This document shows, piece by piece, positions 29,193-37,865 of a stretch of DNA of 64,000 nucleotides. A program made the position numbers and the translations under genes. Origin of the DNA: Mycobacterium gordonae. GTDB lineage: Bacteria; Actinomycetota; Actinomycetes; Mycobacteriales; Mycobacteriaceae. The first letter of the stretch is position 1; each line of letters opens with the position of its first letter. The notes under the pieces are model-generated. The model worked only from the letters and a program-made list of their open reading frames with translations. It had not been told where the DNA came from and did not search any database. The stretch lies in contig NZ_CP070973.1 of NCBI RefSeq assembly GCF_017086405.1, positions 5,364,739-5,428,738 of the forward strand. The letters are read 5' to 3'.

Positions 29193-31022
29193 ATGAGCGA
29201 GGCACCAGACTCGCGGGTGGGCTCGACGTTCGGGCCCTACCACCTCAAGCGGTTGCTGGGCCGCGGTGGGATGGGCGAGGTCTACGAGGCCGAGCACACC
29301 GTCAAGGAGTGGACGGTGGCCGTCAAGCTGATGACCGCTGAGTTCAGCAAGGACCCGGTCTTCCGGGAGCGCATGAAGCGCGAGGCCCGCATCGCCGGGC
29401 GCCTACAGGAACCGCACGTGGTGCCGATCCACGACTACGGCGAGATCGACGGCCAGATGTACCTCGAAATGCGCATGATCGAGGGCACCGACCTGGACAG
29501 CGTGCTCAAACGCTTCGGCCCGCTGACCCCGCCGCGCGCAGTCGCGATCATCACCCAGATCGCCTCAGCCCTGGATGCCGCCCACGCCGCCGGGGTCATG
29601 CACCGCGACGTCAAACCCCCCAACATCCTGGTCACCCGCGACGACTTCGCCTACCTGGTCGACTTCGGCATCGCCAGCGCCACCACCGACGAGAAGCTCA
29701 CCCAACTGGGCACCGCCGTCGGGACCTGGAAGTACATGGCCCCGGAACGGTTTTCCAACGACGAGGTCACCTACCGCGCCGACATCTACGCCCTGGCCTG
29801 CGTGCTCTACGAATGCCTGACGGGGAGTCCGCCGTACCGTGCCGACAGCGCCACGACGCTGGTGACCGCGCACCTGATGGACCCGGTGCCGCAGGTCAGC
29901 GCCGCGCGCGCCGGCATCCCCAAGGGCTTCGACTCCGTCATCGCCCGCGGCATGGCCAAAAAGCCCGAGGACCGCTACGCCAGCGCCGGTGATTTCGCGC
30001 GGGCCGCGCACGACGCGTTGAGCGACCCGGACCAGGACCACGCCGAGGACATCCTGCGTCGCAGTCGGGAATCGACGCTGCCCGGCACCGCGGTGGCACC
30101 CTCGATACCGACCGGCCCGACACCGCCGCCCGCCGCGCCACCGCCGCAGTACTCGCCACCGCCCGCCTACGGCGACCCGATCGGCTCGGGGCCGTTGCAG
30201 CGGCAGTCGCCGACGAGCGCGCCCTCGTGGTCGCCCGGGAGCGGTCCGATACCGGCGAGTGGGCCCATCCCCGCCCAGGGTCAACCCACCCAGGCGCCGC
30301 AGTACTTCGGACAGAGCGGCGGCTGGGGCGGTGCCCCGTCCGGCCCGCAGCAGCCCGGCCCGCCGACCTGGAACCAGGGCGTTCAGCCCGGCGGCAAGCG
30401 CAGCCCGTGGCCCATCGTGGCGGGCGCCGCGGCACTGGTCGTAGTGCTCATCGTGGCCGGCGTCGGCATCTGGTTGGCCACGCGCCCGGACGACACCAAG
30501 TCGGCGACGGACACGACCACCTCGACCACCACCAGCTCCGGCAAGCCGACGACCACCAAGAGTGCGCCGGCGACCACCACGGCGGGCGGTGACCCGCAGA
30601 GCAGGTTGCTTTCGATGCTGCCCTCCGGCTACCCGTCGGGAACGTGCACGACGACCACCCCGAAGCCGAACAGCGTGTGGACCGGCACGATCGCCATGGT
30701 CGACTGCGGACAGAACACCAATCAGGGCGGTCCCAGCCGCGCGATCTATGGGCTGTTCCCCAACCTCGACTCACTGAAGCAGGCGTTCAACGACGACATC
30801 GCCGCCGTGCAGCTCGCGAACTGCCCTGGCGAGGGTCCGTCACCGGACGGCTGGCACTACGACCGGGACCCGACGGTCACCGCCGGAATGATCGCCTGCG
30901 GAACCTACAAGAACCACCCGAACGTGATCTGGAGCAACGAGGGCAAGCTCATGCTCAACGACGTCTTCGGTGATCCGGCAACGATCGAAGACCTGCACAA
31001 CTGGTGGATGAAATACGGCTGA
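29193..31022 (+). CDS. Receptor-like Ser/Thr protein kinase 1 (PknH-related kinase domain, different ectodomain)
   Basis: This 609-residue membrane kinase has a Hanks-type domain at about 10-275: GRGGMGEVYEAEH glycine loop, VAVKLM lysine near 45, MHRDVKPPN near 137, VDFGIAS near 157, activation loop with TAVGTWKYMAPE. A Pro/Ser-rich juxtamembrane linker follows to about 400 and one membrane segment (PIVAGAAALVVVLIVAGVGIW) at about 408-428. The extracellular part has a Thr-rich stalk and a sensor with four cysteines (GTCTTTT, VDCGQN, ANCPGEG, IACGTYK). This ectodomain is not the PknH_C type. It sits right after embR, so EmbR is a likely substrate. Confidence 0.9.
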   Translation: MSEAPDSRVGSTFGPYHLKRLLGRGGMGEVYEAEHTVKEWTVAVKLMTAEFSKDPVFRERMKREARIAGRLQEPHVVPIHDYGEIDGQMYLEMRMIEGTDLDSVLKRFGPLTPPRAVAIITQIASALDAAHAAGVMHRDVKPPNILVTRDDFAYLVDFGIASATTDEKLTQLGTAVGTWKYMAPERFSNDEVTYRADIYALACVLYECLTGSPPYRADSATTLVTAHLMDPVPQVSAARAGIPKGFDSVIARGMAKKPEDRYASAGDFARAAHDALSDPDQDHAEDILRRSRESTLPGTAVAPSIPTGPTPPPAAPPPQYSPPPAYGDPIGSGPLQRQSPTSAPSWSPGSGPIPASGPIPAQGQPTQAPQYFGQSGGWGGAPSGPQQPGPPTWNQGVQPGGKRSPWPIVAGAAALVVVLIVAGVGIWLATRPDDTKSATDTTTSTTTSSGKPTTTKSAPATTTAGGDPQSRLLSMLPSGYPSGTCTTTTPKPNSVWTGTIAMVDCGQNTNQGGPSRAIYGLFPNLDSLKQAFNDDIAAVQLANCPGEGPSPDGWHYDRDPTVTAGMIACGTYKNHPNVIWSNEGKLMLNDVFGDPATIEDLHNWWMKYG

Positions 31023-31319
31023 TCGAAGTCGAATGCCCAAGCGCCACAATCACATCGGGTGGTCGCGATGGGCGAGTCGCCGGGCTTGACGGAACCGCGT
31101 GTCGAGCCCAGCCGCGGCTAAGGCGACATCGACGGACAGCTGGCCCTTCTAGATGCGCCTCATCAAGGGCATCGACCTTGGCAGCCTGCGCACCCGCCAC
31201 GGCCGTGGCCGGCTCCACCCGCCGACGCCGTGCCAAGCTACTTCTGAGCCGGCGGTCGCGGCAGGCACGGTCCGCAGGACGTCATGATTCGCGCGGTCGG
31301 GTGTCAGCGGAGGCGTGGG
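31023..31319. other. Intergenic region between kinase 1 and FHA-ABC 1
   Basis: About 300 bp with no supported gene. The last bases GTGTCAGCGGAGGCGTGGG provide the ribosome-binding site of the transporter and resemble the GTAGCGGAGGCGTAG before the second copy. No other structure was recognised. Confidence 0.4.
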
Positions 31320-33857
31320 ATGGATGAGTTGACTACGGAGCCCGCCGGGTTGCGGGTGCGTGGGGGTGGTCGTCGTTGGGTGCTGGCCTCGGGGCGGGTG
31401 TGGACGGTGGGGCGTTCGGGTGAGTCCGATATTCAGTTGGACAATCCGCGGGTCTCGCGGGTGCATGCGGTGTTGGAGGCCACTGGGTCGGGGTGGGTGT
31501 TGTCCAATCGCAGCAGCAACGGCATGTATGTGGCGGGTGCGCGGGTGGAGCGGGTGGTGATCGCCGATCAGCCGGTGACGGTGGTGTTGGGATCGGCGAC
31601 CTCGGGAGAGCAGGTGGAGTTTCATCCCGGCCTGGGGAGCACCGGGCCGGTGTCGATCGGGCAGGCCACGACCAGGGTGGACCCGCTGCCGCTGCCGGTA
31701 CCGACGCGACCCGACGCCGCCGCCGAAACCCCCGAGACCGCCCCGACCACCGAGCTGGCGTTGCCGCCGCTGCCCAGCGATGAGCTGGGGCTGGGCACCC
31801 CGCCGGGGGTGCAGACCACCTCGCTGCGCACCCCGACCGCGGTGCATGCGATCGACGCTCAGACCATCAGCATCGGGCGCGCCCCGGAGAACACCGTGGT
31901 GTTACACGACCTGCTGGTCTCGCGCCGCCACGCCCTGCTGCGGCGCACCCCCGCGGGCTGGGAACTGCTCGATAACCACTCCGCCAACGGCACCTACGTC
32001 AACGGCACCCGCATCACCCGCGCGGTCATCGGCCCCGACGACATCGTGGGCATCGGCCACCAGCTGCTGCACCTGGCCGGCGAGCGCCTCGTGGAATACG
32101 TCGACACCGGCGACATCTCCTATGAAGCCGCCAACCTGCACGTCGAAACCCACGCGGGCCGAGGGCAAGCCAAAGTCCTACTCGATGACGTCAGCTTCGT
32201 GTTGCCCCAACGCAGCCTGCTGGCCGTCGTGGGCCCCTCCGGCGCCGGCAAGTCCACCCTGCTGGGCGCGCTGACCGGCTTTCGCCCCGCCACCACCGGC
32301 ACCGTGCGCTATGACGACCGCGACCTGTATGACAACTACCCCGAACTGCGCCACCGCATCGGCTTCGTCCCCCAAGACGACATCCTGCACACCCCCCTGA
32401 CCGTGCGCCGCGCCCTGAACTACGCCGCCCGCCTGCGCTTTCCCCACGACGTCAGCGCCACCGAACGCACCCAGCGCATCGAAGAAGTCCTCACCGAACT
32501 CGGCCTGGCCACCCAAGCCGACCAACGCATCGACTCGTTGTCCGGCGGCCAACGCAAACGCACCAGCGTCGCCCTGGAACTGCTGACCAAACCCTCTCTG
32601 CTGTTCCTGGACGAACCCACCTCCGGACTGGACCCCGGCTACGAAAAATCAGTCATGCAAACCCTGCGCACCCTGGCCGACGACGGCCGCTCAGTGGTCG
32701 TGGTCACCCACAACATCGCCCACCTCAACATGTGCGACCGCCTGCTGGTCCTGGCCCCCGGCGGCCGCCTGGCCTACTTCGGCCCACCCCAACAAGCCCT
32801 GGCCTACTTCGGCTGCACCGACTTCGCCGACCTGTTCATCCTGCTCGAAAACGACACCGACACCGACTGGACCACCCGCTACAACACCTCCCCCCTACAC
32901 GCCGCCTTCACCCCCACCCCCACCAACCACCCCCACACACCCCGACCCGAACACCCCACCAAACCCAAACCCCAACCCAAAGCCCAACAAAGCCCCCTGG
33001 CCCAATTCGCCATCCTGTCGCGGCGCTACCTCGCCGTCATCGCCGCCGACCGCCAATACACCCTGTTCCTACTCGCCCTCCCCCTGCTGCTGAGCCTGTT
33101 CACCTACGCCGTCCCCGGCGACGCCGGACTCTCCCTGGCCAACGCCATCACGCAGCAATCCAGGCAACCTACCCAGTTGTTGGTGCTGCTCGTCATCGGC
33201 GGGGCACTGATGGGGTGCGCGGGCTCCATCCGCGAGATCGTCAAGGAACAGGCGATCTACCGGCGCGAACACGGCATCGGACTGTCCGGCGCCGCCTACC
33301 TCGCCTCCAAACTCGTTGTGCTGGGCGTTATCTCCGGTTTGCAGGGGTTGATCTTCGGATTCCTCGGAGTCGCTTTCCTGCCGCCGCCCGACGACTCGCT
33401 GCTGCTGCAGTCCGGCAGCCCCGAGCTGCTTCGTCATGTCGGTTCGGCCGAGATCGCGGCCGCCGTCGTCGCCGTGACCGTGGTGTCGATGATCCTCGGC
33501 CTGCTCATCTCGGCACTGATCAGCAACGCCGACCGCGGCATGCCGCTGCTCGTGCTGGTCGTCATGGCCCAACTCGTGCTCTGCGGCGGCATGTTCGCCG
33601 TCAAAGACCGCATCCCACTGGAGCAGCTCGCCTGGCTCTCCCCCTCCCGCTGGGCCTACGCCATGGCGGGCTCGTCGCTCGGGGTGAACTACATCCGCCT
33701 CACCGACACCGACCCGATGTGGACCCACGACCGTGGGCACTATCTGACCGCCCTGGGGATGTGTTCGGCCCTGGGCCTGGCGATGGTGCTCCTGCTCGCC
33801 ATGCGACTACGCCGTCTCGATCGGCAGCCCAGGACCCGCAAGACCGCCCGCTGGTGA
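31320..33857 (+). CDS. FHA-ABC transporter, Rv1747-like (copy 1)
   Basis: This 845-residue ABC-2 exporter has two N-terminal FHA domains: about 20-95 with VGRSGESDI, RVSRVHAV, RSSNGMYV; and about 180-255 with IGRAPENTV, LVSRRHAL, HSANGTYVNG. The NBD has Walker A GPSGAGKST near 303, signature LSGGQRKRT near 406 and Walker B LLFLDEPTSGLD near 429. A Pro-rich linker and about six membrane helices (578-840) follow. The inter-FHA linker carries several Thr (ATTRVDPLP, TPETAPTTEL) that could be kinase sites. In M. tuberculosis Rv1747 is phosphorylated by its neighbour PknF. Here kinase 1, immediately upstream, is the probable partner. Residues from the first FHA to NAI near 610 are identical to copy 2. 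Confidence 0.92.
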   Translation: MDELTTEPAGLRVRGGGRRWVLASGRVWTVGRSGESDIQLDNPRVSRVHAVLEATGSGWVLSNRSSNGMYVAGARVERVVIADQPVTVVLGSATSGEQVEFHPGLGSTGPVSIGQATTRVDPLPLPVPTRPDAAAETPETAPTTELALPPLPSDELGLGTPPGVQTTSLRTPTAVHAIDAQTISIGRAPENTVVLHDLLVSRRHALLRRTPAGWELLDNHSANGTYVNGTRITRAVIGPDDIVGIGHQLLHLAGERLVEYVDTGDISYEAANLHVETHAGRGQAKVLLDDVSFVLPQRSLLAVVGPSGAGKSTLLGALTGFRPATTGTVRYDDRDLYDNYPELRHRIGFVPQDDILHTPLTVRRALNYAARLRFPHDVSATERTQRIEEVLTELGLATQADQRIDSLSGGQRKRTSVALELLTKPSLLFLDEPTSGLDPGYEKSVMQTLRTLADDGRSVVVVTHNIAHLNMCDRLLVLAPGGRLAYFGPPQQALAYFGCTDFADLFILLENDTDTDWTTRYNTSPLHAAFTPTPTNHPHTPRPEHPTKPKPQPKAQQSPLAQFAILSRRYLAVIAADRQYTLFLLALPLLLSLFTYAVPGDAGLSLANAITQQSRQPTQLLVLLVIGGALMGCAGSIREIVKEQAIYRREHGIGLSGAAYLASKLVVLGVISGLQGLIFGFLGVAFLPPPDDSLLLQSGSPELLRHVGSAEIAAAVVAVTVVSMILGLLISALISNADRGMPLLVLVVMAQLVLCGGMFAVKDRIPLEQLAWLSPSRWAYAMAGSSLGVNYIRLTDTDPMWTHDRGHYLTALGMCSALGLAMVLLLAMRLRRLDRQPRTRKTARW
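31342..33149 (+). repeat. 1,808-bp direct repeat, copy 1
   Basis: This segment matches 35262-37069 at a constant offset of 3,920 bp, and I saw no mismatch by eye. It covers both FHA domains, the NBD and the first membrane helix. Identity stops abruptly at both ends. Further shared patches follow at 33234-33315 and 33474-33596. Confidence 0.9.
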
Positions 33858-33897
33858 TCGAGATGTTTGCTTAATGCCCGAAAAATGGGTCTGGCCA

Positions 33898-33928
33898 AGC
33901 GAATACCGGCAGGTTTACGCTATTCGCT
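33898..33928. promoter_or_regulatory. Inverted repeat upstream of lprA copy 2
   Basis: AGCGAATA (33898-33905) and TATTCGCT (33921-33928) form a perfect 8-bp inverted repeat with a 15-nt spacer, 72 bp before the lprA2 start. It could bind a dimeric regulator or form a leader hairpin. The first lprA copy does not have it. Confidence 0.4.
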
Positions 33929-33999
33929 GGCTTTGGTGCGCCCTCCAGATCAGTTTGCCCCGTGGCAACGCTCCGGTTGCCTCAACGAAGGAGATGTCT

Positions 34000-34734
34000 A
34001 TGAAACTGAAGCTCTGGTCCCGAGCCGGCGCCGGGGCCGCAGCAGCGGTCGTGGTGACGGCCCTGGTGCTCACCGGCTGTGGCAGTCCCAAGAACAGCAC
34101 GTCCGGCAGCGGGTCCAACGCACCCAACGTCGACGCCGCGAGCACCGTCAAACAGGCCGCGGAGGCGATGCGCAAGGTCACCGGGATGCACGTCAGCCTC
34201 ACCGTTACGGGCTCGGTGCCCAATCTGGAGGTGACCAAGCTCGACGGCGACGTCTCCAACACGCCGCAGACCGTGGCCAACGGCACCGCGACGCTGACGG
34301 TCGGCAAGAGTCCCGTCGACTCGAAGTTCGTCTTCGTCGACGGCCACCTCTACTCCGATGTCGCAGAACCCGGGAAATTCACCGACTACGGCAACGGCGC
34401 ATCGATCTATGAAGTCTCCACGCTGCTCGATCCCGACAAGGGCCTGGCCCACTTGCTGGCCAACCTGCAGAGCCCGAAAGTGAGCGGCACCGAGCAGATC
34501 AACGGCGTCGCGACCACGAAGATCACCGGTACATCGTCGACTGACGACGTCGCAACGCTGGCCGGGTCACGCCTGAGCCCGCAGAACGCGCCGCCCACCC
34601 CGACCACTGTCTGGATCGCCTCGGACGGCTCCTACCACCTGGTCAAGATCGAAATCACCCCGGTCGAGAACGGGTCGGTGTCGATGACCATGTCGGAGTG
34701 GGGCAAACAAGTCACCGCGACCAAGCCGGTCTAG
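34000..34734 (+). CDS. LprA-like lipoprotein, LppX_LprAFG family (copy 2)
   Basis: This 244-residue paralogue of the lprA product at 24544-25287 has lipobox LVLTGC with Cys27 and the same LppX_LprAFG domain (KQAAEAMRKVTGMHVSLTV, FVFVDGHLYSDV, MSEWGKQVTATKPV). ATG 34000 was preferred over 33994 because it lies six bases after AAGGAG. It lies between the two FHA-ABC transporters, in the same order lprA-DUF4189 as copy 1. The probable role is lipid carriage or display in the envelope; the lipid is unknown. Confidence 0.92.
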   Translation: MKLKLWSRAGAGAAAAVVVTALVLTGCGSPKNSTSGSGSNAPNVDAASTVKQAAEAMRKVTGMHVSLTVTGSVPNLEVTKLDGDVSNTPQTVANGTATLTVGKSPVDSKFVFVDGHLYSDVAEPGKFTDYGNGASIYEVSTLLDPDKGLAHLLANLQSPKVSGTEQINGVATTKITGTSSTDDVATLAGSRLSPQNAPPTPTTVWIASDGSYHLVKIEITPVENGSVSMTMSEWGKQVTATKPV

Positions 34735-34778
34735 CACCTCGTGGAACCCGATCTTTTTCAGCGCGGAAAGGAACCATC

Positions 34779-35168
34779 ATGGGATTGACCGCTTTTCAGG
34801 CGCGCTTTCCAGGAGGCGCGGTGGTCGCACTGGCCGGCGTGGCGGCGGTGACGACGTTGCTGATCGCGCCGGCGCCGACCGCACGCGCCGACGGCCAGTA
34901 CGGCGCGATCGCCTACTCGCCGTCGGGGCAGCTGTTCGGCCGAACCAAGGACGCTCCGTCGCGAGCCGCCGCGGAGAGCGCCGCGATGAGCGCGTGCGGC
35001 AAGTCCGACTGCAAGGTTCTGGTCTCCTTCTCCGAATGCGGTGCGGTCGCCGAAAACAACGCCGGGGATCACGCCGGAGGGTACGGGTCGACACTGCTCG
35101 CCGCGGAGAGGGACGCCATGACGCGGCTCGGCACCGCGGGATGGATCGGCACCTGGCTCTGCAACTAA
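34779..35168 (+). CDS. Secreted DUF4189 protein (copy 2)
   Basis: This 129-residue exported protein has a hydrophobic segment (AVVALAGVAAVTTLLIA) and likely cleavage after TARA near residue 37. The mature domain repeats the DUF4189 pattern: QYGAIAYSPSG, MSACGKSDCKVLVSFSECGAV, GTWLCN. Four cysteines match copy 1. GAAAGGAA precedes ATG 34779. It lies 44 bp after the lprA copy and 65 bp before FHA-ABC copy 2. Function unknown. Confidence 0.86.
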   Translation: MGLTAFQARFPGGAVVALAGVAAVTTLLIAPAPTARADGQYGAIAYSPSGQLFGRTKDAPSRAAAESAAMSACGKSDCKVLVSFSECGAVAENNAGDHAGGYGSTLLAAERDAMTRLGTAGWIGTWLCN

Positions 35169-35233
35169 AGTCGATGCGCCCCGCCCGCCCGCGCGCTGAT
35201 CGGGGCGGCGTGGTCGGTGTAGCGGAGGCGTAG

Positions 35234-37747
35234 ATGGACGAGGTGTCGGGGGTACCGGAGACCGCCGGGTTGCGGGTGCGTGGGGGTGGTCGTCGTTGGG
35301 TGCTGGCCTCGGGGCGGGTGTGGACGGTGGGGCGTTCGGGTGAGTCCGATATTCAGTTGGACAATCCGCGGGTCTCGCGGGTGCATGCGGTGTTGGAGGC
35401 CACTGGGTCGGGGTGGGTGTTGTCCAATCGCAGCAGCAACGGCATGTATGTGGCGGGTGCGCGGGTGGAGCGGGTGGTGATCGCCGATCAGCCGGTGACG
35501 GTGGTGTTGGGATCGGCGACCTCGGGAGAGCAGGTGGAGTTTCATCCCGGCCTGGGGAGCACCGGGCCGGTGTCGATCGGGCAGGCCACGACCAGGGTGG
35601 ACCCGCTGCCGCTGCCGGTACCGACGCGACCCGACGCCGCCGCCGAAACCCCCGAGACCGCCCCGACCACCGAGCTGGCGTTGCCGCCGCTGCCCAGCGA
35701 TGAGCTGGGGCTGGGCACCCCGCCGGGGGTGCAGACCACCTCGCTGCGCACCCCGACCGCGGTGCATGCGATCGACGCTCAGACCATCAGCATCGGGCGC
35801 GCCCCGGAGAACACCGTGGTGTTACACGACCTGCTGGTCTCGCGCCGCCACGCCCTGCTGCGGCGCACCCCCGCGGGCTGGGAACTGCTCGATAACCACT
35901 CCGCCAACGGCACCTACGTCAACGGCACCCGCATCACCCGCGCGGTCATCGGCCCCGACGACATCGTGGGCATCGGCCACCAGCTGCTGCACCTGGCCGG
36001 CGAGCGCCTCGTGGAATACGTCGACACCGGCGACATCTCCTATGAAGCCGCCAACCTGCACGTCGAAACCCACGCGGGCCGAGGGCAAGCCAAAGTCCTA
36101 CTCGATGACGTCAGCTTCGTGTTGCCCCAACGCAGCCTGCTGGCCGTCGTGGGCCCCTCCGGCGCCGGCAAGTCCACCCTGCTGGGCGCGCTGACCGGCT
36201 TTCGCCCCGCCACCACCGGCACCGTGCGCTATGACGACCGCGACCTGTATGACAACTACCCCGAACTGCGCCACCGCATCGGCTTCGTCCCCCAAGACGA
36301 CATCCTGCACACCCCCCTGACCGTGCGCCGCGCCCTGAACTACGCCGCCCGCCTGCGCTTTCCCCACGACGTCAGCGCCACCGAACGCACCCAGCGCATC
36401 GAAGAAGTCCTCACCGAACTCGGCCTGGCCACCCAAGCCGACCAACGCATCGACTCGTTGTCCGGCGGCCAACGCAAACGCACCAGCGTCGCCCTGGAAC
36501 TGCTGACCAAACCCTCTCTGCTGTTCCTGGACGAACCCACCTCCGGACTGGACCCCGGCTACGAAAAATCAGTCATGCAAACCCTGCGCACCCTGGCCGA
36601 CGACGGCCGCTCAGTGGTCGTGGTCACCCACAACATCGCCCACCTCAACATGTGCGACCGCCTGCTGGTCCTGGCCCCCGGCGGCCGCCTGGCCTACTTC
36701 GGCCCACCCCAACAAGCCCTGGCCTACTTCGGCTGCACCGACTTCGCCGACCTGTTCATCCTGCTCGAAAACGACACCGACACCGACTGGACCACCCGCT
36801 ACAACACCTCCCCCCTACACGCCGCCTTCACCCCCACCCCCACCAACCACCCCCACACACCCCGACCCGAACACCCCACCAAACCCAAACCCCAACCCAA
36901 AGCCCAACAAAGCCCCCTGGCCCAATTCGCCATCCTGTCGCGGCGCTACCTCGCCGTCATCGCCGCCGACCGCCAATACACCCTGTTCCTACTCGCCCTC
37001 CCCCTGCTGCTGAGCCTGTTCACCTACGCCGTCCCCGGCGACGCCGGACTCTCCCTGGCCAACGCCATCGAGAAGATGTCGACACAACCGGGCCAACTCC
37101 TGGTGTTGCTGGTCATCGGTGGCGCGCTGATGGGCTGTGCTTCCTCGATTCGGGAGATCGTCAAGGAACAGGCGATCTACCGGCGCGAACACGGCATCGG
37201 ACTGTCCGGCGCCGCCTACCTCGCCTCCAAACTCGCCGTCCTCGGCGCCATCACCACCGCTCAGGGACTGATCCTGGGCCTGCTCGGCGTGGCATTCCTG
37301 CCCGCGCCGGACCAGTCGGTGGTGATGCCCTGGCCCCGGATCGAGGTAGCCGTGGCGGTGGTGGCGGTGACCGTGGTGTCGATGATCCTCGGCCTGCTCA
37401 TCTCGGCACTGATCAGCAACGCCGACCGCGGCATGCCGCTGCTCGTGCTGGTCGTCATGGCCCAACTCGTGCTCTGCGGCGGCATGTTCCCGGTCAAAGA
37501 CCGCATCCCACTGGAACAGCTCGCCTGGCTCTCCCCCTCCCGCTGGGCCTACGCCATGGCCGCCTCGACCGTCGATCTTAACGATCTGCGGCGGACCGCC
37601 GGCGGAGATCAGGACCCCATGTGGGACTACGACGTCGGTAGCTGGTTGATCGCCGCGGCAGCCTGCGCCGCGCAGGCGGTCGTGCTGGTGGTACTCATCG
37701 TGCTGCGGCTCCGGCGCATGGGGCCGCAACGACGGGCCAGGAAGTAA
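35234..37747 (+). CDS. FHA-ABC transporter, Rv1747-like (copy 2)
   Basis: This 837-residue paralogue of the copy-1 transporter is identical in both FHA domains and the NBD. It differs in the first 15 residues, in parts of the membrane domain (EKMSTQPGQLL loop, a 9-residue deletion near the fourth helix) and in the C-terminal tail (DLNDLRRTAGGDQDPMWDYD). The variable parts are therefore extracytoplasmic loops and the end, while the phospho-reading and ATPase parts are uniform. It lies 118 bp upstream of kinase 2, mirroring the kinase 1-copy 1 pair in opposite order. Confidence 0.92.
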   Translation: MDEVSGVPETAGLRVRGGGRRWVLASGRVWTVGRSGESDIQLDNPRVSRVHAVLEATGSGWVLSNRSSNGMYVAGARVERVVIADQPVTVVLGSATSGEQVEFHPGLGSTGPVSIGQATTRVDPLPLPVPTRPDAAAETPETAPTTELALPPLPSDELGLGTPPGVQTTSLRTPTAVHAIDAQTISIGRAPENTVVLHDLLVSRRHALLRRTPAGWELLDNHSANGTYVNGTRITRAVIGPDDIVGIGHQLLHLAGERLVEYVDTGDISYEAANLHVETHAGRGQAKVLLDDVSFVLPQRSLLAVVGPSGAGKSTLLGALTGFRPATTGTVRYDDRDLYDNYPELRHRIGFVPQDDILHTPLTVRRALNYAARLRFPHDVSATERTQRIEEVLTELGLATQADQRIDSLSGGQRKRTSVALELLTKPSLLFLDEPTSGLDPGYEKSVMQTLRTLADDGRSVVVVTHNIAHLNMCDRLLVLAPGGRLAYFGPPQQALAYFGCTDFADLFILLENDTDTDWTTRYNTSPLHAAFTPTPTNHPHTPRPEHPTKPKPQPKAQQSPLAQFAILSRRYLAVIAADRQYTLFLLALPLLLSLFTYAVPGDAGLSLANAIEKMSTQPGQLLVLLVIGGALMGCASSIREIVKEQAIYRREHGIGLSGAAYLASKLAVLGAITTAQGLILGLLGVAFLPAPDQSVVMPWPRIEVAVAVVAVTVVSMILGLLISALISNADRGMPLLVLVVMAQLVLCGGMFPVKDRIPLEQLAWLSPSRWAYAMAASTVDLNDLRRTAGGDQDPMWDYDVGSWLIAAAACAAQAVVLVVLIVLRLRRMGPQRRARK
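35262..37069 (+). repeat. 1,808-bp direct repeat, copy 2
   Basis: Partner of 31342-33149, same length, no difference seen by eye. Extra matching patches lie at 37154-37235 (same offset) and 37367-37489 (offset reduced by 27 bp). Confidence 0.9.
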
Positions 37748-37822
37748 CCCCGCCGGGTGACACCGAATACGCTGGTGATGGCCCCCGACTGCATTTTGCG
37801 GTTTGCGCCTCTACCAGGAGGT

Positions 37823-37839
37823 TGTTGATAGTGTCGGCG
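37823..37839 (+). promoter_or_regulatory. Conserved element upstream of kinase 2
   Basis: Second copy of TGTTGATAGTGTCGGCG. Here TTGCGC (37803-37808) lies 18 bases before GATAGT (37827-37832), a plausible -35/-10 pair. Confidence 0.45.
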
Positions 37840-37865
37840 ACGTTGGTTGATTTGGAGGATCAGCG

